Shown here in pieces: positions 12,201 through 25,750 of a DNA stretch of 64,000 nt. The DNA comes from Ciona intestinalis (taxonomy: Eukaryota > Chordata > Ascidiacea > Phlebobranchia > Cionidae): contig NW_004190338.2 of NCBI RefSeq assembly GCF_000224145.3, positions 144,217 through 208,216 of the forward strand. The letters are read 5' to 3'. The position numbers and the translations under genes are program-made. The stretch's first letter is position 1, and each line of letters opens with the position of its first letter. The notes beneath the pieces were generated by a model. It had not been told where the DNA came from, made no database searches, and saw nothing but the letters and a program-made list of their open reading frames with translations.

Positions 12201-15200
12201 TTGTCTTAAGAAAATTAGGCTACCAACCTTTGCTTTTATATTGAACTAATATTTGAGTTGTACTCGTTTTTTTAAACAGTGATTAAAAACTTAACATATT
12301 GTGACGATTAACTCATTTACATAATCTTATAATATCTTTCCTGTTCTGTTACTACAGACTCCTTTTCTGTTCTCGCATTTTTTTGTTCCAGTTTCTCGCC
12401 TAATTATTAGTTCTGTGTTTTCGGTGCTGCGCGTGTTAACGCATTGCTTGTATTATTCTCGTGTGCTGTAGTTTACCCTTTAGTGTTTCAGTTCTACTCC
12501 TTGTGCAGCAGTTAGTTATGTAGCTTTACCGTTTATTGTTTTAATTTTACTCCTATTATGTTATGCTGTCTAAATGTGTCTTTTACTTATATTATTGTGT
12601 ATTTAATGATGACGGGATTCTATTTGATTAAGGTTTGATATCAATAAGGTTGCTAATTAAATAAAGAATTGTTACAATATGATACTACAATAAAAACCAC
12701 TCAACTCTACTTACAATTGTTCAGTCGGTAGGATAGTGAGTTGTGCAGAACATGGACCTTCCCCTGCATCATTCACAGCTGATATACGAACATAATATGC
12801 AACGGATGAGTTTAAGTCTTTAAGTTTCAAAGACATAATTTGTGGAATTGAAAATTTCTTTATGTCTGAAATAAAAGTGGGTGTTTATGTTTTTGATGAC
12901 ATTGTGGATGCGTATGTCATCAGATAAGACACCTGAATAAATGTAACTTACTTTATCCTCGCGTGGCCGGAAAATAACAGTCGTTATAACACGAGTGTTC
13001 TGTTTCATACACCTTGGCCAGTCTACGAGTTACCATGTATGAAATTTTTTAAGGGAGATTTTTTATTTTTCATGTATGGCTGATAATTTGGACAACCCAT
13101 TAGTGACACATGGGTTTGAGCAATTGCTGTTAAGTGTCTTGCCCAAGAACACATACGCCTACAATGGTAACAGCGATAAGCCTTGAACCCATTACCTCTG
13201 GGTTAGAGGCAGGCACGCTAACCACTTTGTCACGGTGCCGGTCCTAACTAAATATCCTACAATGCTACAAAGTCAACACATAGTCACTAATGGGCTGTCC
13301 CAATTGTCAGTTAAATAGCAAAACATCTATAAGAACGCATGTGTTACCCTTTTAACAAAGATGCTTATCAGATTTACCCCCAATATGTAATATGGAGCTC
13401 ATTTATTAAAAAGCCAAAACAACTAATTACATCAGTTATATTTAATTCGACGGATGTGCTTGCTTTTTAGCAACTAGTTGTTCAATGTCTGGTAAAGGGG
13501 TAAATTTACCCCAGTTTAAGAAACGCTGGTCTAAGTTGTCACGCTATGTAGGAATAAATAAGTGATGACAATAAAGTCGGTCAATTTAACAAAACCAACC
13601 ACAAAGAAGCTACAATTTGTTACCTTCCGCACTTAAATAATTTCTATCTTTGGTTGAGTTGTTGGCAATACTTGTAACATGAAATGTGGACATTTTGATT
13701 GGACTTGAGCAATAAGCTGTGAAAAAACACCCAATTTGTAGCGGCTTAATAAATAACATAGCAAGACTACAATACATTAAAAGTGTTATGATCTATTCTG
13801 AAGTAAAAGCCTAGATTCTAGGTCTTATGGCTTTCCTACAATATCTCCTAATAAAAGATGGGTCACATTTGACACATAATTTGTAAACACATTTTGTAAA
13901 AAATAGTAGGTTGGGGAAAGACGGGACACAGTTAGCACATAGTATTCCAGTATTCTAAACGTGTTTTGAACAATTAACAAAAGTCTATGGGAGTCGTGAG
14001 GATACAGTTTTATAATTCTTTAGGCGTTCTTTGTGTACTATCAAATGGGACGCAAAAATAAAATGAAAGAGTGTCCAATCTTTCCCAACCCTACTATATA
14101 TAAAACACATGTTCTGTAATGCATGATCCTACCAGAACAAGTCATTGACATTTTGTTTGCTGGATCCCCACAAGTCATAGCATCAAACAAGTAAACATGG
14201 TAAGCTGTGATTGGTCCGTTTGAATCAACCAATGAGACGCCACGCCAAGAAACAAACAATTCAGTTGACGAATCAAATTTATGATGCAGCATATCTGGCG
14301 CACTAGATGGAGCTGTGGAGCAAAACAAATGAAAATTAATCTGAGTCTAAAAGAAGAATGTAACTGAATCACATTTTAACCTTTAGTTAAAATGCTCTGA
14401 TTTTACATTCTAAATTTGAATCCTGTTTTGCATTTTTTTGTAAAATATTATTTAGTTATTAAAGAAATAATATTTTACAACAAAAAAACTATTTTACAAA
14501 AAAAAACAAAAAAAAAAAAAACAACAAAAAATACAACATTTTTACAACAAAAAATATTTTACAAAAAAAAAAAGAATTATTATTTTACAACAAAAAAAGA
14601 ACGACTGATTGGATCTCAAAATGTAGAGTGGGATACATTTAGATGTAATGAATTACAGCACGTATTTTTAAAAATGGTGGAAAAAGACAATTTAAAAGCT
14701 GTTGCGTTTTAAAAATGTCATGTCAACCCAACTTTTAAAACAATCTTGACATTAAAAATTTTAGAACTTTACTTTTAAGACAAAATAGCTTTTACTCTGT
14801 TGTTAAGTGTCTATACAAACAAGCACAGCCAAAGTGCATTGCATTCACCACAATGGTCAATAAAGTTTTCTTTGTTTGACAACTATAATAGATATTATCC
14901 AGTGATTGCAAATTCAGTTAGTTATTGATACATTTCAATCCCTATACCTTTGGTTTTAAAATACACAGCTCCGTTTATCATTTGAGTATTTCCTTGAATT
15001 CCATCAAAACGAAGGCTTACACCAACTTTGTACAACGTTGGCGACAACACTGAGTGAGAAAACCTGCATTTCAAGTTTGGTATTTTCCTTCTGGAAAGTT
15101 AAATGTTTGTAAATGGTAAGAAAATATTTTTCTTTGGTAAGGAGGACAGTATACCTGTGTGAAAAAGTAGGCTATATAGTAGGGTGGGGAAAGATGGGAC

Positions 15201-18200
15201 AGTTTTTCATTGTATTTTCGCGTTTCTTGTCTCATTTGGTAGTTAACAAAAAACATTTAAAGAATTAGAAAAACACATTCCCACCACTTTCATAGAATGT
15301 TGTTATTAGGTTTAAAACACGATCAGGATATTAGAATATTATGTGCTAAAGTTGTCCCACCTTACCCCACAGTACTATATTGAAAGTCAAAACTGTAAAA
15401 GGTTAAATATAAATTCGAAACTTTTTTAAAAAAGCATTTTAAACTAAAGCTGTTTTGATGCAATCAAGACGTATACTAACCCAGCGGTGGGCATTTTACC
15501 ACTGACCCAAAAATTAGCAAAAAATTAGCAGTGACTTACGACATAGCTAACTTTATTAAAGGAATTAGCAATTGAAAAAAGTGTCTTGTCTTAATGCTTA
15601 TGCGAACAATGATAGCAATGATAAGCCTTAACCTGAAATACCTTGGTTAAAGACAGCATTAGGCACAATTAACATTATTTAAACTGTGGTCATAGTAAGC
15701 AACCCAGATCATAGTAAGCAACCCAAAGCAAATTAAATCATGGCCCAGAAGTGAAAAAGTTCTCCACTAAGCATATATGACAAAGATTAAATTCATTGAT
15801 AATAATACTACACTCACTCCCTAACTTAGCATCAGCTGCGATGCAAACCAGGTCTAGACTTAACACGTGCGGAAATTTAGAAAACAGCTGGCCAAGAAAA
15901 ACATCATAATATAGAAAGATAGCTGGGTATTATCAGGAAAACAAAAAACCACATCCTTTCTAAGGGGTACGGAAGCACCAAGTGTATTTTTACAGCTGTT
16001 ATTTTATATTTTGCTTAAAAAGAACTTATCAGTGCATGAAGATGTTGTGATATTCAGAATCTAATCCTTATGTTATGAGTTAATATTGGTTTTTGTATTG
16101 CATGACCAGAAAACGACAGTCATTATAACATGAATGTTCTAATTTATACACCTTAAGCCAGCTTACAAGTTACCAAGCATGTTACTTTGAAAGTGATTTT
16201 TTTTTGGAATTTTTTATGATTTGTTTATGGTTGACAATTTAGACAACCCATTAGTGACCACTGAGTTGAAACCATTGCCGTTAAGTGTTATGCCCAAGGA
16301 CACATACGCCCACAATGGTGGCAGCAACGAGCTCTGAACCCATTACCTCTGGGTTAGAGACAACCAACTAAGCCATGACACCGAAGATATTTAAACAATA
16401 TTAATAATTTAAATAATATTTCACATTAAATTAGAACTAAACTCAACACTAAAGGTGGCTGTACACAGTATCCAGCGTGCGAAGTCGTATGCAAACCCGT
16501 GTCCAATTATGCATGCGCCAGCGAAATCCGGACAAAACAGACAAAACGAAGGAATTCTGGATACTGTATACAACCACCTTAAAGGGTATACAGTTACATT
16601 TACCATTAATATAAATCTCCTACAATTTAAAAAAAAAATTGGAAAGTAGGAAGAAGCACAACAGGCTAACCAGATTTATGGTGGGAAATTATAAGAGTAA
16701 TAAAAATAAATTTTATTAGGAGGTTTCCTATAATAGACAATGACGCATACATGAGAATTTTTATGACTTTGTAACGTAACCCTTTCAGCTTTCGTAAGGT
16801 ATGGGCCAGGCTTAAGAACTAAAATGCTAAAATACTGAATACAAAACGTTGCTTGAAAATAGTCCAGTCATTAAACAAAGGCAACTCTTGTCAATTCCAC
16901 AGACATCATATAAGAATAACTGTAAGTTTACCTGGTAATAATGCAGGTGGAGAATCCAATTTGATTTTCTAAATTACGAGCCGTAATTGTGGAGTTTTCT
17001 CTAAAAAAAAAATAGCGTAGCGCAGCACATATAAATTACAGCTGTTTCAAAAAGGTAAAGTAAAAATTGCCAATTAACCTCTTACTTTGTAGTTTATATG
17101 TAAAGTATTACTTGTAATTGCAATCGATAGTAAATAGAACTCCCCGGATGTAAATTTACATGTAGCATATACAACATACATGTTAAGTCGATATGTGGCA
17201 TGTATAGCAGTGCATTGTCCCGACCACAAACAAGCGATATCATGCTCCCACAGTGCAGCATTGTCGGCCGTGTGCAAAAGGTATGCAGACTTTTATCACA
17301 CTTTGCACTAACACCATAAACACACATTTCGTAGTAAGACAGAAACCCATGTGTTGAATATAGTAAAACTTAAACCAGTCATTTCTAGCTTTTTTAATGC
17401 TTATATTATACCATAAGTTTTACAATAACTTTCTTAGACTGCTACTTATAGTGATAAACAATGAATAAAATTATAATAAATATTGCAAATTTGAATAACA
17501 ATATGTAAATGCATGCAAAAAAATAGGGATGCAAAGACAACACCTGAAGAATTTTTCAAAACTCCCTTTCCACTATACTTTGGAAACCATTAAATTTGAT
17601 TTAATAGCCTTGACTACAAACAGTTGCTTAAATCTAAAAGGTAGCTGTGCATATTAAACTAAACTTTAATTTTTTTTTGAACTGGCAATTTGGAAAGAAC
17701 ATGTAAAATAAATTAAAGCACAATTTCTTACAAACAGTGATAGAACATAAATTAAATTGCAACATTTTGGTTTCCTCACCTTAAAACGATCATAGTTTCC
17801 ATCTCTTTATTTTCACTCTTATTCAAACTGACCATCAAGTTGTTGTGTATATTTTCAGTTATAACGCTGTAAATAACGTATCAAATTATCATAATTTTGA
17901 AAAAAAACATTTGGTAACCGAATTTTCTGGATATTTATTATTTACAATAGAATTATAACTCCTACATAAAAACACTGACAAATCATTTTTCTGAAAACCT
18001 TTTTTATTTATATAAATAAGCACGCCATAAAATTTAAAACTAAAAACATTGAATTTATAAATGTACAAAATGTTTTTGAAGCTTTTAATTTTAATTACAG
18101 TTTTTAACCTATAATGTTTAACCATGTTTTGGCCTTTGTTTTGTACATAATAATATTTTTTACTTTTTTTTATTAACTAAATAATATTTTACAAAAAAAA

Positions 18201-21200
18201 TGAAAAACATGATTGAATCTTTAAGTTTAAATGATCGTTTCGGACTGTTTTGAATAAATTATGAAATGTGATACAGTTACATTTTTCTATTTAAAGTGTG
18301 AACTTGTTTTTTACCTTGATTTCCTCTCAATATTAGCAAAATTTTGCAGGTTAAGAGTTGAACTGATGGCTTCATATTTCCAAAAAAAGACATTTACTTC
18401 AATATTTTTTAAAGCCTCCTGTAAGGTAAAACGTATCCTATATTTCCAGCAATTACAATTAATTATGTTTTTTTGATTGAAAAAAAATCTAGAAGACATA
18501 AAATTATGCAATGAAACTTTATAGAAGAATACGTATATATGTATATATAATTGCATTTGGTAAAAAATACAGTTTAGAGTTAGATAGAAGTCAAAAATGT
18601 TTTCTTCAAATCAAGTGCGCATGCAAACACTATTTAAAAAAAATTTGCCTAAATTTTTAATTAAAAAGGTAAAATGTTAAAAAAATGAGTAGAAACTATT
18701 AGCTCTGCATATTTATTTTTGAAAATCAATCAATTGAATTTGTAAAAAACGCACTTAGGGGGGGTTAGGGGTTTACAAGAAAGCCAAAAATAGTTTCATA
18801 CCGTGAGCAAAATTGTTGAACTTTTTACTTGAAAGGAGAGAATAGCTGTTGAATTTTCGAAAGTTGAAATCTTCACATTTGGTTCAACTATTTTTATATC
18901 TGTATCTGAAGTAATACTTTGAAAGTTATATTGAATAAAGCAAAAGATTTATAAATAATACAAAAACCAATACTAGAATAAAAATTGTATGTATAGTAGG
19001 GTGGGGAGAGAAGGGACACCTTTAGTACATAATATCCAAATATCCTGAACGTGATTTAAACAATTAACAACGGTCCATGGGAGTTGTGAGGATGCGGTTT
19101 AATAAGTCTTTGATTTTTTTCTCTCATTTACTACCAAATTAGACAAGAAAATAGAGTGAAAAGATGTCCCATCTTCTCCCACCCTACTATATATATTTAT
19201 TTACTGAAAAGAATTTAGACCAAGAAATACCAATTCTCTATTATTTTTCCAGTAACTCCTACAATACCAATGCTTTAAAAATCTACCTTGAACAGCCACT
19301 GTGCTTGGCTGGGAAACACCAATATGGTTGATAGATTGAGCAGAAAGTGAACAGGTTTGGTTTGAATGCCTTTCAATGCTGTTTAAAGAATAGATAAATT
19401 AACAGGAAAATAAAGAAAGTATTAAGTATACTATACATATAGAGTAGGGTGGGGGAAGATGGAACACCTTTTAACTCTATTCCCTTGACCCATTTAGTAG
19501 TAAACAAAGAACATTCAAAGAATTATAAAACTATATCTTCTTGACTTCCATAGACCGTTGTTAATTGTTTAAAACACGATCAGAATATTTGGATACTATG
19601 TGCTAAACGTGTCCCATCTTTCCCCGCCCTACTATATATAAATATATATATAAATAATATGTTTTGCCTAATAGTAGCAACAACAGACTAGAATATAGGA
19701 TCTCACCTAAGACAGGTTCCAGATATTTTAATGCTGTCTGCTTTGTTGGATGTTAATTGAAATGGCTGCAAGAAAAGATCATTTTAAATACCTATGATCC
19801 ATGAAACAAACAACTATTGTTTACTGAATAATCCGGTGCAGAAATTCTAGGAGTGGCCCGCCTACGTTGCCACTCCAGGTTTGGGGCCTATGTGTGTGCT
19901 TGTTTATATCTGTTATATAACCTGTTTTATAAAAATATATATATATATATATATAAAATATAATATAAAATATATATAAAATATAACAAAATATAAATTA
20001 TATAATATATATATTTAATAAAAAAATAAAAATTTATATATATATGTGGAATTTATATAAAAGGTATGGAAGTTTAATAGAAAGCTCTGGATATTTAAAA
20101 AAGAATTAATCTGAAGCCGTAACATATTTTGGTTGGTCAAGCCATTATAATGTATTCAAACGTTAATTAACAATTTTCTCATTTTGTTCATAGTAATCTA
20201 ACTTTAGTTATTGCCATCTCCACTGTGATAAATTCAAAGTTTAAGCTGCAAACATTTGGGGTTTATAAGGTTGAAATACATACCATTGACATAATTATGA
20301 TCATTACTCTTTTGTTGGATGGCATGCTTTGAAAGACAGCAGTTTCCGCATCTAAACCAGAATATGAATTTTATATGTACATATAGTAGGTCATAGGTGA
20401 CAACAGAGAACGGTCTGTTTTCATTCTTTTTTATTGTCCTATTTAGTAGTAAACAAAGGATATTAACTTAACTATATAACCGTATCATCACGACTGTAAC
20501 AGGGCATTCGCAATTGTTACAAATGCAAAGGAAATATGGGATGAAATATGGGAAAATATATGGTAACATTACCCATCTTACCCCACAGTAAAATATTCTA
20601 CTTTAAAAACAGGTAAAAAACTACACTTACCATCATGAAGCCAAAAGATGAATATTTCAGGACTTGGGGGAATGACTTGAAATGTCTTTACAGTTTTACT
20701 GTATGTGTATCCGCCATATAAAGGTTTGGGGACATCATATCCTACATCATATTGGGCCCAGTAACTCCAATGTGTGGCTTTTAGCCTTGCGCGCACAGCT
20801 ACAGTTGTGTTAGGACAAGCATTGGTGATGTGGAATATATTACCCTGTAATTGCTGTGAATATTTAAGATAAATTTGTTAAAAGATATACATTTAAGTGG
20901 GGTAATAAAAAACAGAAAGTATAAACTTTTGAGTAATAAACTAAAAAAAGTATTTTTAGTCTGGAGGAACAGTATTTATCATACCTTGATGTCCAAAAAG
21001 ATTGTAAGATTTCTATTATTACTTAAATTTTATTTGAAATTTTGTGCGTTTTTTATTCCCCAGGATTTGGGGTAAAAAAACATTAGTGGGGCAATAAAAA
21101 ACAATGTTTTCAAAAGCCAAAAAATATATGTAGAGTAGGGTGTACTGTTTACTGTTTATACTTATTACATATTTACTCTATTTTTGCAAGTTATTTAAAC

Positions 21201-24200
21201 TGTATTCCTGAAAGATACATTTTTTAAGAAAACGTATGGAAAACGCAAAATTTTTAAGAAAACATAAAACATTTTTTTAAAGATTATTTTTAAATATTAG
21301 TTTTTTAAGATATTTTTTTGAATTAAAAAAGCAAAAACTAAATAAAAACTGCAAGTAATAAGTTACCTGCTGCTTATATATTTTAGCATTTTCCCAATAT
21401 TCTAAATCTTCACTCTCCTTTCTATGTGAAAAGGCAACCTCAGGATAAAGTTTCCATTCTTCCCAAAACGCAGAATCCTAAAAAAAAAATTTTTTTTTAA
21501 ATTAAAAATATAAAATATTACATACAAAATTAATATAAGTGTATTTGGCATAGTACTTCTTAACTAGCCTATACAAAAAATTGTATGATTATTTTGTATG
21601 TTTAAAGTTTTTAAAATGATATGGTGTATAGATAATTACAGAATTAACAAAATATTGCAAGTAAAAAAAATTGTTTGGTCCTAAACATTATTCCCTAACC
21701 AATAAACCAAACTTTACCCATAAAGGTCCAACATATTGCCTAATTTGTAAAGTTATATGAACCTTTACTAATACCAATATAATTATTCAGGTAGGAATTA
21801 TAAAAAATATTAATATGAAAGAAAATACCAAGGGGTATAAGTATAATAATGAAAAATAATCTAAATTATAAAAATATTCTAATGAAAATTATGAAAACAA
21901 AAACCCTTATAAAAAATAATCTAGAAAACAATTTGCAAAATTGAATTTGTTAAAAGCAAAAGTAATGATATAATTTTGTTTTACAGTGATTTTGAATTTG
22001 TAAGTCATTACATAACTTGGATACTGGATAGTAGAACTTACTAATGATATCAGGTCATCATGCATATATAACAACTTGCATAAAAAATTAAATCAGTTTA
22101 TTTTACCGAAACATCTTTTTGTTGGTTTAAAAGATAGTTTGTTGCATCAATTGAAGTTTTTGTGTATTTCACTGCAACCTGTTACAAATAGTTTATAATC
22201 AATTAATAACTGCTATGAATGAATGAATGCAACTTACTTTATCTTTGCGTTGCGGAAAAACAACAATCATTATAACACAGGTGTTCATACACATTGTCAG
22301 TTTACAAGTTACCATGTATGTTACTTTGTGGGTGATTTTTTTAGGGGAATTTTTCATTATGTTTGAACAACCCATTAGTGACAACTGGGTTCAAGCAATT
22401 GTCGTAAGAGGTCTGGGTAAAAGACACATAGGCCCACAATGGTAGCAGTAACAAGCCCATTACCTCTGGGTTAGAGGCAGGCGCGCTAACCAACTGTGCT
22501 AAGCCGCCCGACATCGACAATATGTCTCGTATATCAGTTTAGCAATCCCTGTTTTAGCCTGTTTTGTGTTAATTTATTCATTTACTGTTCCACAGTAATA
22601 GAAACTTTGATTAGATACAAAGCCATAATCTTATTTCATTTAGTTCCTAACTATCACAAAACACAGTAATAAAACAACGCACCTCATAAGATAATTCTCG
22701 ATAATATTTCTGTACATCATCTTCCGCAATATTGACTACAATGATCAAAACAACTTCAGTTTTATCATTTGTATATTTACTGTGTGCCAGCACTGCCAAG
22801 GGGGATCGAGGAATTGCTATTAAAAAAATTGTAAACCATGATAATCAACTGATATTGGTAATAAGTTTTAGGCATTTATAAATTTAAAACTAATTATAAA
22901 TGATATAAATATAACTTTTTTGTTGTCTCGTGGCGTGTCAAGGACACTCATTATAACACGGTGTTCTATTTTACACAACTCATGCCTGCTTATGAGTCAC
23001 ATTTGCAGCTTTGTGCTATGTTTTATGGTTGAAGGTTTGGACTGTACTGAATTCAATTAACCCATAACCCCATAACGGACTACTGGGTTGGAGTGATTGA
23101 GTTAAAGCGTTTCGACAACACGGTCATGGTCCACAGGCCACAATGGTAACATTGTTAAACCTTAAACCCACAGCATTTAGGGTCGATGCGGGCACGCATA
23201 ACAACTGTACCATTACAATGGTCCAAATAGACTAAAAATGAAAAAAAGTGAAACAACTATTTGATAACCAGACTAGTAAGCATAGCTTTCTCTTTAATTC
23301 ATTCGCTGAGAATTTGAACGAATGAATGAATGTAACTGGCCGCAAAACAACAGTCGTTATAACACGATTGTTCATACACTGCGTGCCAGCTTACGAGTTG
23401 CCATGTATGTTATTTTGTAGGTGATTATTTTTGTTTTGAATGGGTAATAATTTGGACAACCCATTAGTGACCACTGGGTTGAAGCAATTGTCGTTAAGTG
23501 TCTCGCCCAAGCACACATACGCCCACAATTGTAGCAGTGACGAGCCTTGAACCCATTACCTCTGGGTCGCAGGCAGGCACGCTAACCACTTTGCCACTGC
23601 GCGGGGTTTTTGCTATCTGGAAAGTAACGAAACACAATGTCAGCAAATGTGTTGCCGCTATCGAATTTCATCATGTATGAAATTTATGAGCGCCCAATGT
23701 TTTTAGTATCTGATTTTTAATAAAAAGCCCACATTTCCCTAACTTTATTTATATTGAAATAATAAAAACTACTGGAACATTTATAAATAATTTTAAAATA
23801 TATATATTTTTAATGTATATTCACATTTTGCAACACCGGAAATAACGAAACTAGTTTATTTTTACCGCAAACCATGTGTGTTTTCGATAATTTTGATTAG
23901 CGACGCTTTAGGAGTTTGTATGCGACTAAACAGAATCGTGTACTTGTCCGCCTTTGTCCTTGATGACGTCCTCAGTATCCGACTCGGCGCTCGTGCCGAA
24001 CTCTACGTTGAAGGTCGGCTACCCCGAGTTTTTACAACTTCACACAGTTCATTCACATAGTTACATAAAAACTAAAGAATTCCAATATAGAATGATCACG
24101 GCTTTTATTCAATGCGCTACAAGCAAAATTTTGATTTTTTTACGTACCTCTTCCTATGTAATCAAGATCCGTTTTTGTTTTTCCGAATTCATTTGTGACA

Positions 24201-25750
24201 TCTAAGGTTATTGTGAAAGGACAGGTAAATGGATGCAATTTGATTAGCTTGTGTAACTTTATCTCAGTGTCATTTATGTCGCACCATCTTTCCGAATGAT
24301 GTGGGGAACAACCGAAGTAGGTACCATTGCCACAGCTGAAACGCAAAAGTATTGACCGTGTTATGTTCAAATGTAGTATTGTAGTGAGATATTTATCACA
24401 AGACGTATCAGGATAGATGAATTCGTTTTCCATATAACGTAACATAATCTCTATCTATATCTCTTTGAAAACGTTATTTAAACCATGTTATTTAAATGTA
24501 TTTAAACCATGAAGACCATGTTATTTAAACGACATAAGTATTCATGTAGAAGAAAGCTACTGCACAAGCTATTTCGAAGTTAAATTTAACCCAGCAAGTT
24601 TTTGCATTTGAGATTAGGAGTTGGGGGTTAGGATTTAGAGGTTAAAACTTTCTTGAATTTTTCAATGGCGGATATGAGCTAATGTAAAATGTGCTTTCTA
24701 TAAATATGTTTCCTACAAGTGTTCCCAGTGCGGAGTCATAGTGTTTGAGTCATGAAATCATGTGGTGTTTGAGTCAGAATGTTTTTAATGGCTTTGTACA
24801 GACTTACTTGATATCATTGTAAACAGGTTGAAAATAAATCTCGGATGTTGGCATTTTTTGTGTAAACATAGAAAATTCTTTCTGATGCTCCACTCTCGCA
24901 TCCCATCGACAATGCAGAGAATCGAAATTTTCGCTCAGGCATTGAAAGTTGTTTGGTACGGGCGGTGGAACTGTGGGGTAAGATGGAACACCTTTAGCAC
25001 ATAATATCCAAATATCTTGATCATGTTTTAAACAATTAACCATGGTATTTGTGAGGATACGGTTTTATAATTCTTTGAATGTTCGTTGTTTGCTACCAAT
25101 TGGGATGAGAAAATAGAAAGAAAGGATTTCCTATCTTCCCTTACCAATACTGGGCAATCTTTATTTTTATTTTAGATATCCTATCGTTTTTAATACTTTC
25201 CATATGAAACAGACTTCAAACTTACGTCCAACATTCAGCGGGACTTCAACCATTGTCGAGCACTCGTAGTTTGCTACAAAACCACACGGCAGCGGGCACG
25301 GGTGCTTAAAATTTCTCTACAAATGTAACAGAAAACATAACAGCGTAGGCTTACGAATGCACAACATGTTAATCGCTTCAATACTTAAGAAGCACTTTGT
25401 CAACTACCGGTAATACAATCAACAAAACCGATTAAGAAACAATCCTGTTTCATTGTTTTAGTGTATCTACATCGTGGTTTAAACAATTAACAACGGTCTA
25501 CAGGAGCCGTAAGGATAATTTTTTGAATGTTTTTTTTGTTAACTACCAAATGGGTCGAGAAAATATAAATGAAAATGTGTCCTATCTCTCCCCACACCAC
25601 TATATAAGTATTTACTGTAAAACTTCTAATACTTTAAACGTAGCAATTCTTAAACTATATGTTCGCCACCTTTATAGCTCTGTAATTCAAGTCGAAGCAA
25701 TGCATTTCGGTAACTTCTTCATTCGCATTTAAAACGAACTTGCATGTGAT
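9214..25750 (-). CDS. Class I cytokine receptor, gp130-like
   Basis: Exons in order: 25670-25750, 25226-25316, 24808-24970, 24148-24335, 22683-22816, 22107-22178, 21367-21477, 20631-20844, 20284-20351, 19707-19765, 19287-19378, 18802-18905, 17112-17289, 16932-16998, 14948-15063, 14133-14312, 13624-13716, 12715-12865, 11909-12041, 11128-11238 and 10407-10514. Phases match at every junction. Tail exons 9878-9916 and 9214-9326 (stop) are probable. About 890 residues are visible, near the size of gp130. The order is an Ig-like domain, then a cytokine-binding module with FQCLSENFDSLHCRWD (C-x9-C-x-W). A WSxWS-like HWSYWAQ follows, preceded by VRARLKAT. More FN3 domains come next, one ending VRISAVNDAGEGPCS, then one membrane helix (LIITAVCLVLVIVVFLTVL) and Box 1 (IVWPSVSAPQIF) for JAK binding. 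It should bind a helical cytokine at the surface and signal through JAK/STAT. The 5' end is unresolved and the junction after 10407 needs cDNA. Confidence 0.92.
9368..9553 (-). mobile_element. MITE family M
   Basis: Full copy in the intron upstream of the probable terminal exon of the receptor gene. Confidence 0.85.
9631..9815 (-). mobile_element. SINE family S, head missing
   Basis: Tail-side half only, from the GAATGAATAAATGAATC tail to GACAAACCATTTGG. Confidence 0.8.
10178..10372 (+). mobile_element. MITE family M
   Basis: Full copy; the right end has drifted to a run of C. Confidence 0.8.
10605..10900 (-). mobile_element. SINE family S, old copy
   Basis: Strongly diverged; the GTCATTATAACACAGTGTTC and GCCATTAGGTGTCATG blocks are still recognisable. 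Confidence 0.5.
11296..11808. mobile_element. MITE family M interrupted by SINE family S
   Basis: The MITE left end (AATAGGTTGGGTA) is cut by a complete SINE at 11307-11622 (ATTC tail to CACCGCGCC). The MITE resumes at 11623 and ends at CTTACCTTACAGTAC. The SINE is therefore younger than this MITE copy. Confidence 0.8.
12932..13242 (-). mobile_element. SINE family S
   Basis: Complete copy; head CACCGTGACAAAGTGGTTAGCG, read on the minus strand, still has the A-box pattern. Confidence 0.85.
13903..14098 (+). mobile_element. MITE family M
   Basis: Full copy ending 35 bp from the 5' splice site of receptor exon 14133-14312. Confidence 0.85.
14440..14605. repeat. A-rich simple-sequence tract
   Basis: Repeated TTTTACAACAAAAAA motifs; open in one frame only because it is low complexity. 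Confidence 0.8.
15174..15374 (-). mobile_element. MITE family M
   Basis: Full copy; right end CCACCTTACCCCACAGTACT. Confidence 0.85.
16085..16385 (-). mobile_element. SINE family S
   Basis: Near-complete copy with a degenerate tail and a recognisable head. Confidence 0.75.
16449..16583. mobile_element. Palindromic MITE family P
   Basis: About 135 bp with inverted ends AAGGTGGCTGTACACAGTAT and its near complement ATACTGTATACAACCACCTT. A related inverted copy lies near 62030-62157. Non-coding. Confidence 0.75.
18991..19192 (+). mobile_element. MITE family M
   Basis: Full copy in a receptor intron, 95 bp from exon 19287-19378. Confidence 0.85.
19440..19637 (-). mobile_element. MITE family M
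   Basis: Full copy, close to the family consensus. Confidence 0.88.
19930..20045. repeat. (TA)n-rich tract
   Basis: Long alternating TA/ATA microsatellite within a receptor intron. Confidence 0.85.
20384..20592 (-). mobile_element. MITE family M, diverged
   Basis: Left end degraded; right end reads CCATCTTACCCCACAGTAA. Confidence 0.65.
22215..22508 (-). mobile_element. SINE family S
   Basis: Complete copy with an ATTC tail of three units. Confidence 0.85.
22925..23225 (-). mobile_element. SINE family S, old copy
   Basis: Diverged along its whole length; the order of blocks is still that of the family. Confidence 0.55.
23318..23605 (-). mobile_element. SINE family S
   Basis: Complete copy, slightly deleted behind the tail. 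Confidence 0.85.
24971..25150 (+). mobile_element. MITE family M abutting a receptor exon
   Basis: The terminal repeat CTGTGGGGTAAGATGG begins at the base next to the receptor exon 24808-24970. On the receptor strand it therefore provides TCTTACCCCACAG, the 3' splice site. Confidence 0.85.
25468..25606 (+). mobile_element. MITE family M, left end missing
   Basis: From the TTTAAACAATTAACAACGG block to the right terminal repeat. Confidence 0.75.

Noticed and set aside
14416-14712. 98-codon Lys/Asn-rich frame
   Set aside because: It is the A-rich simple repeat read in its one open frame.
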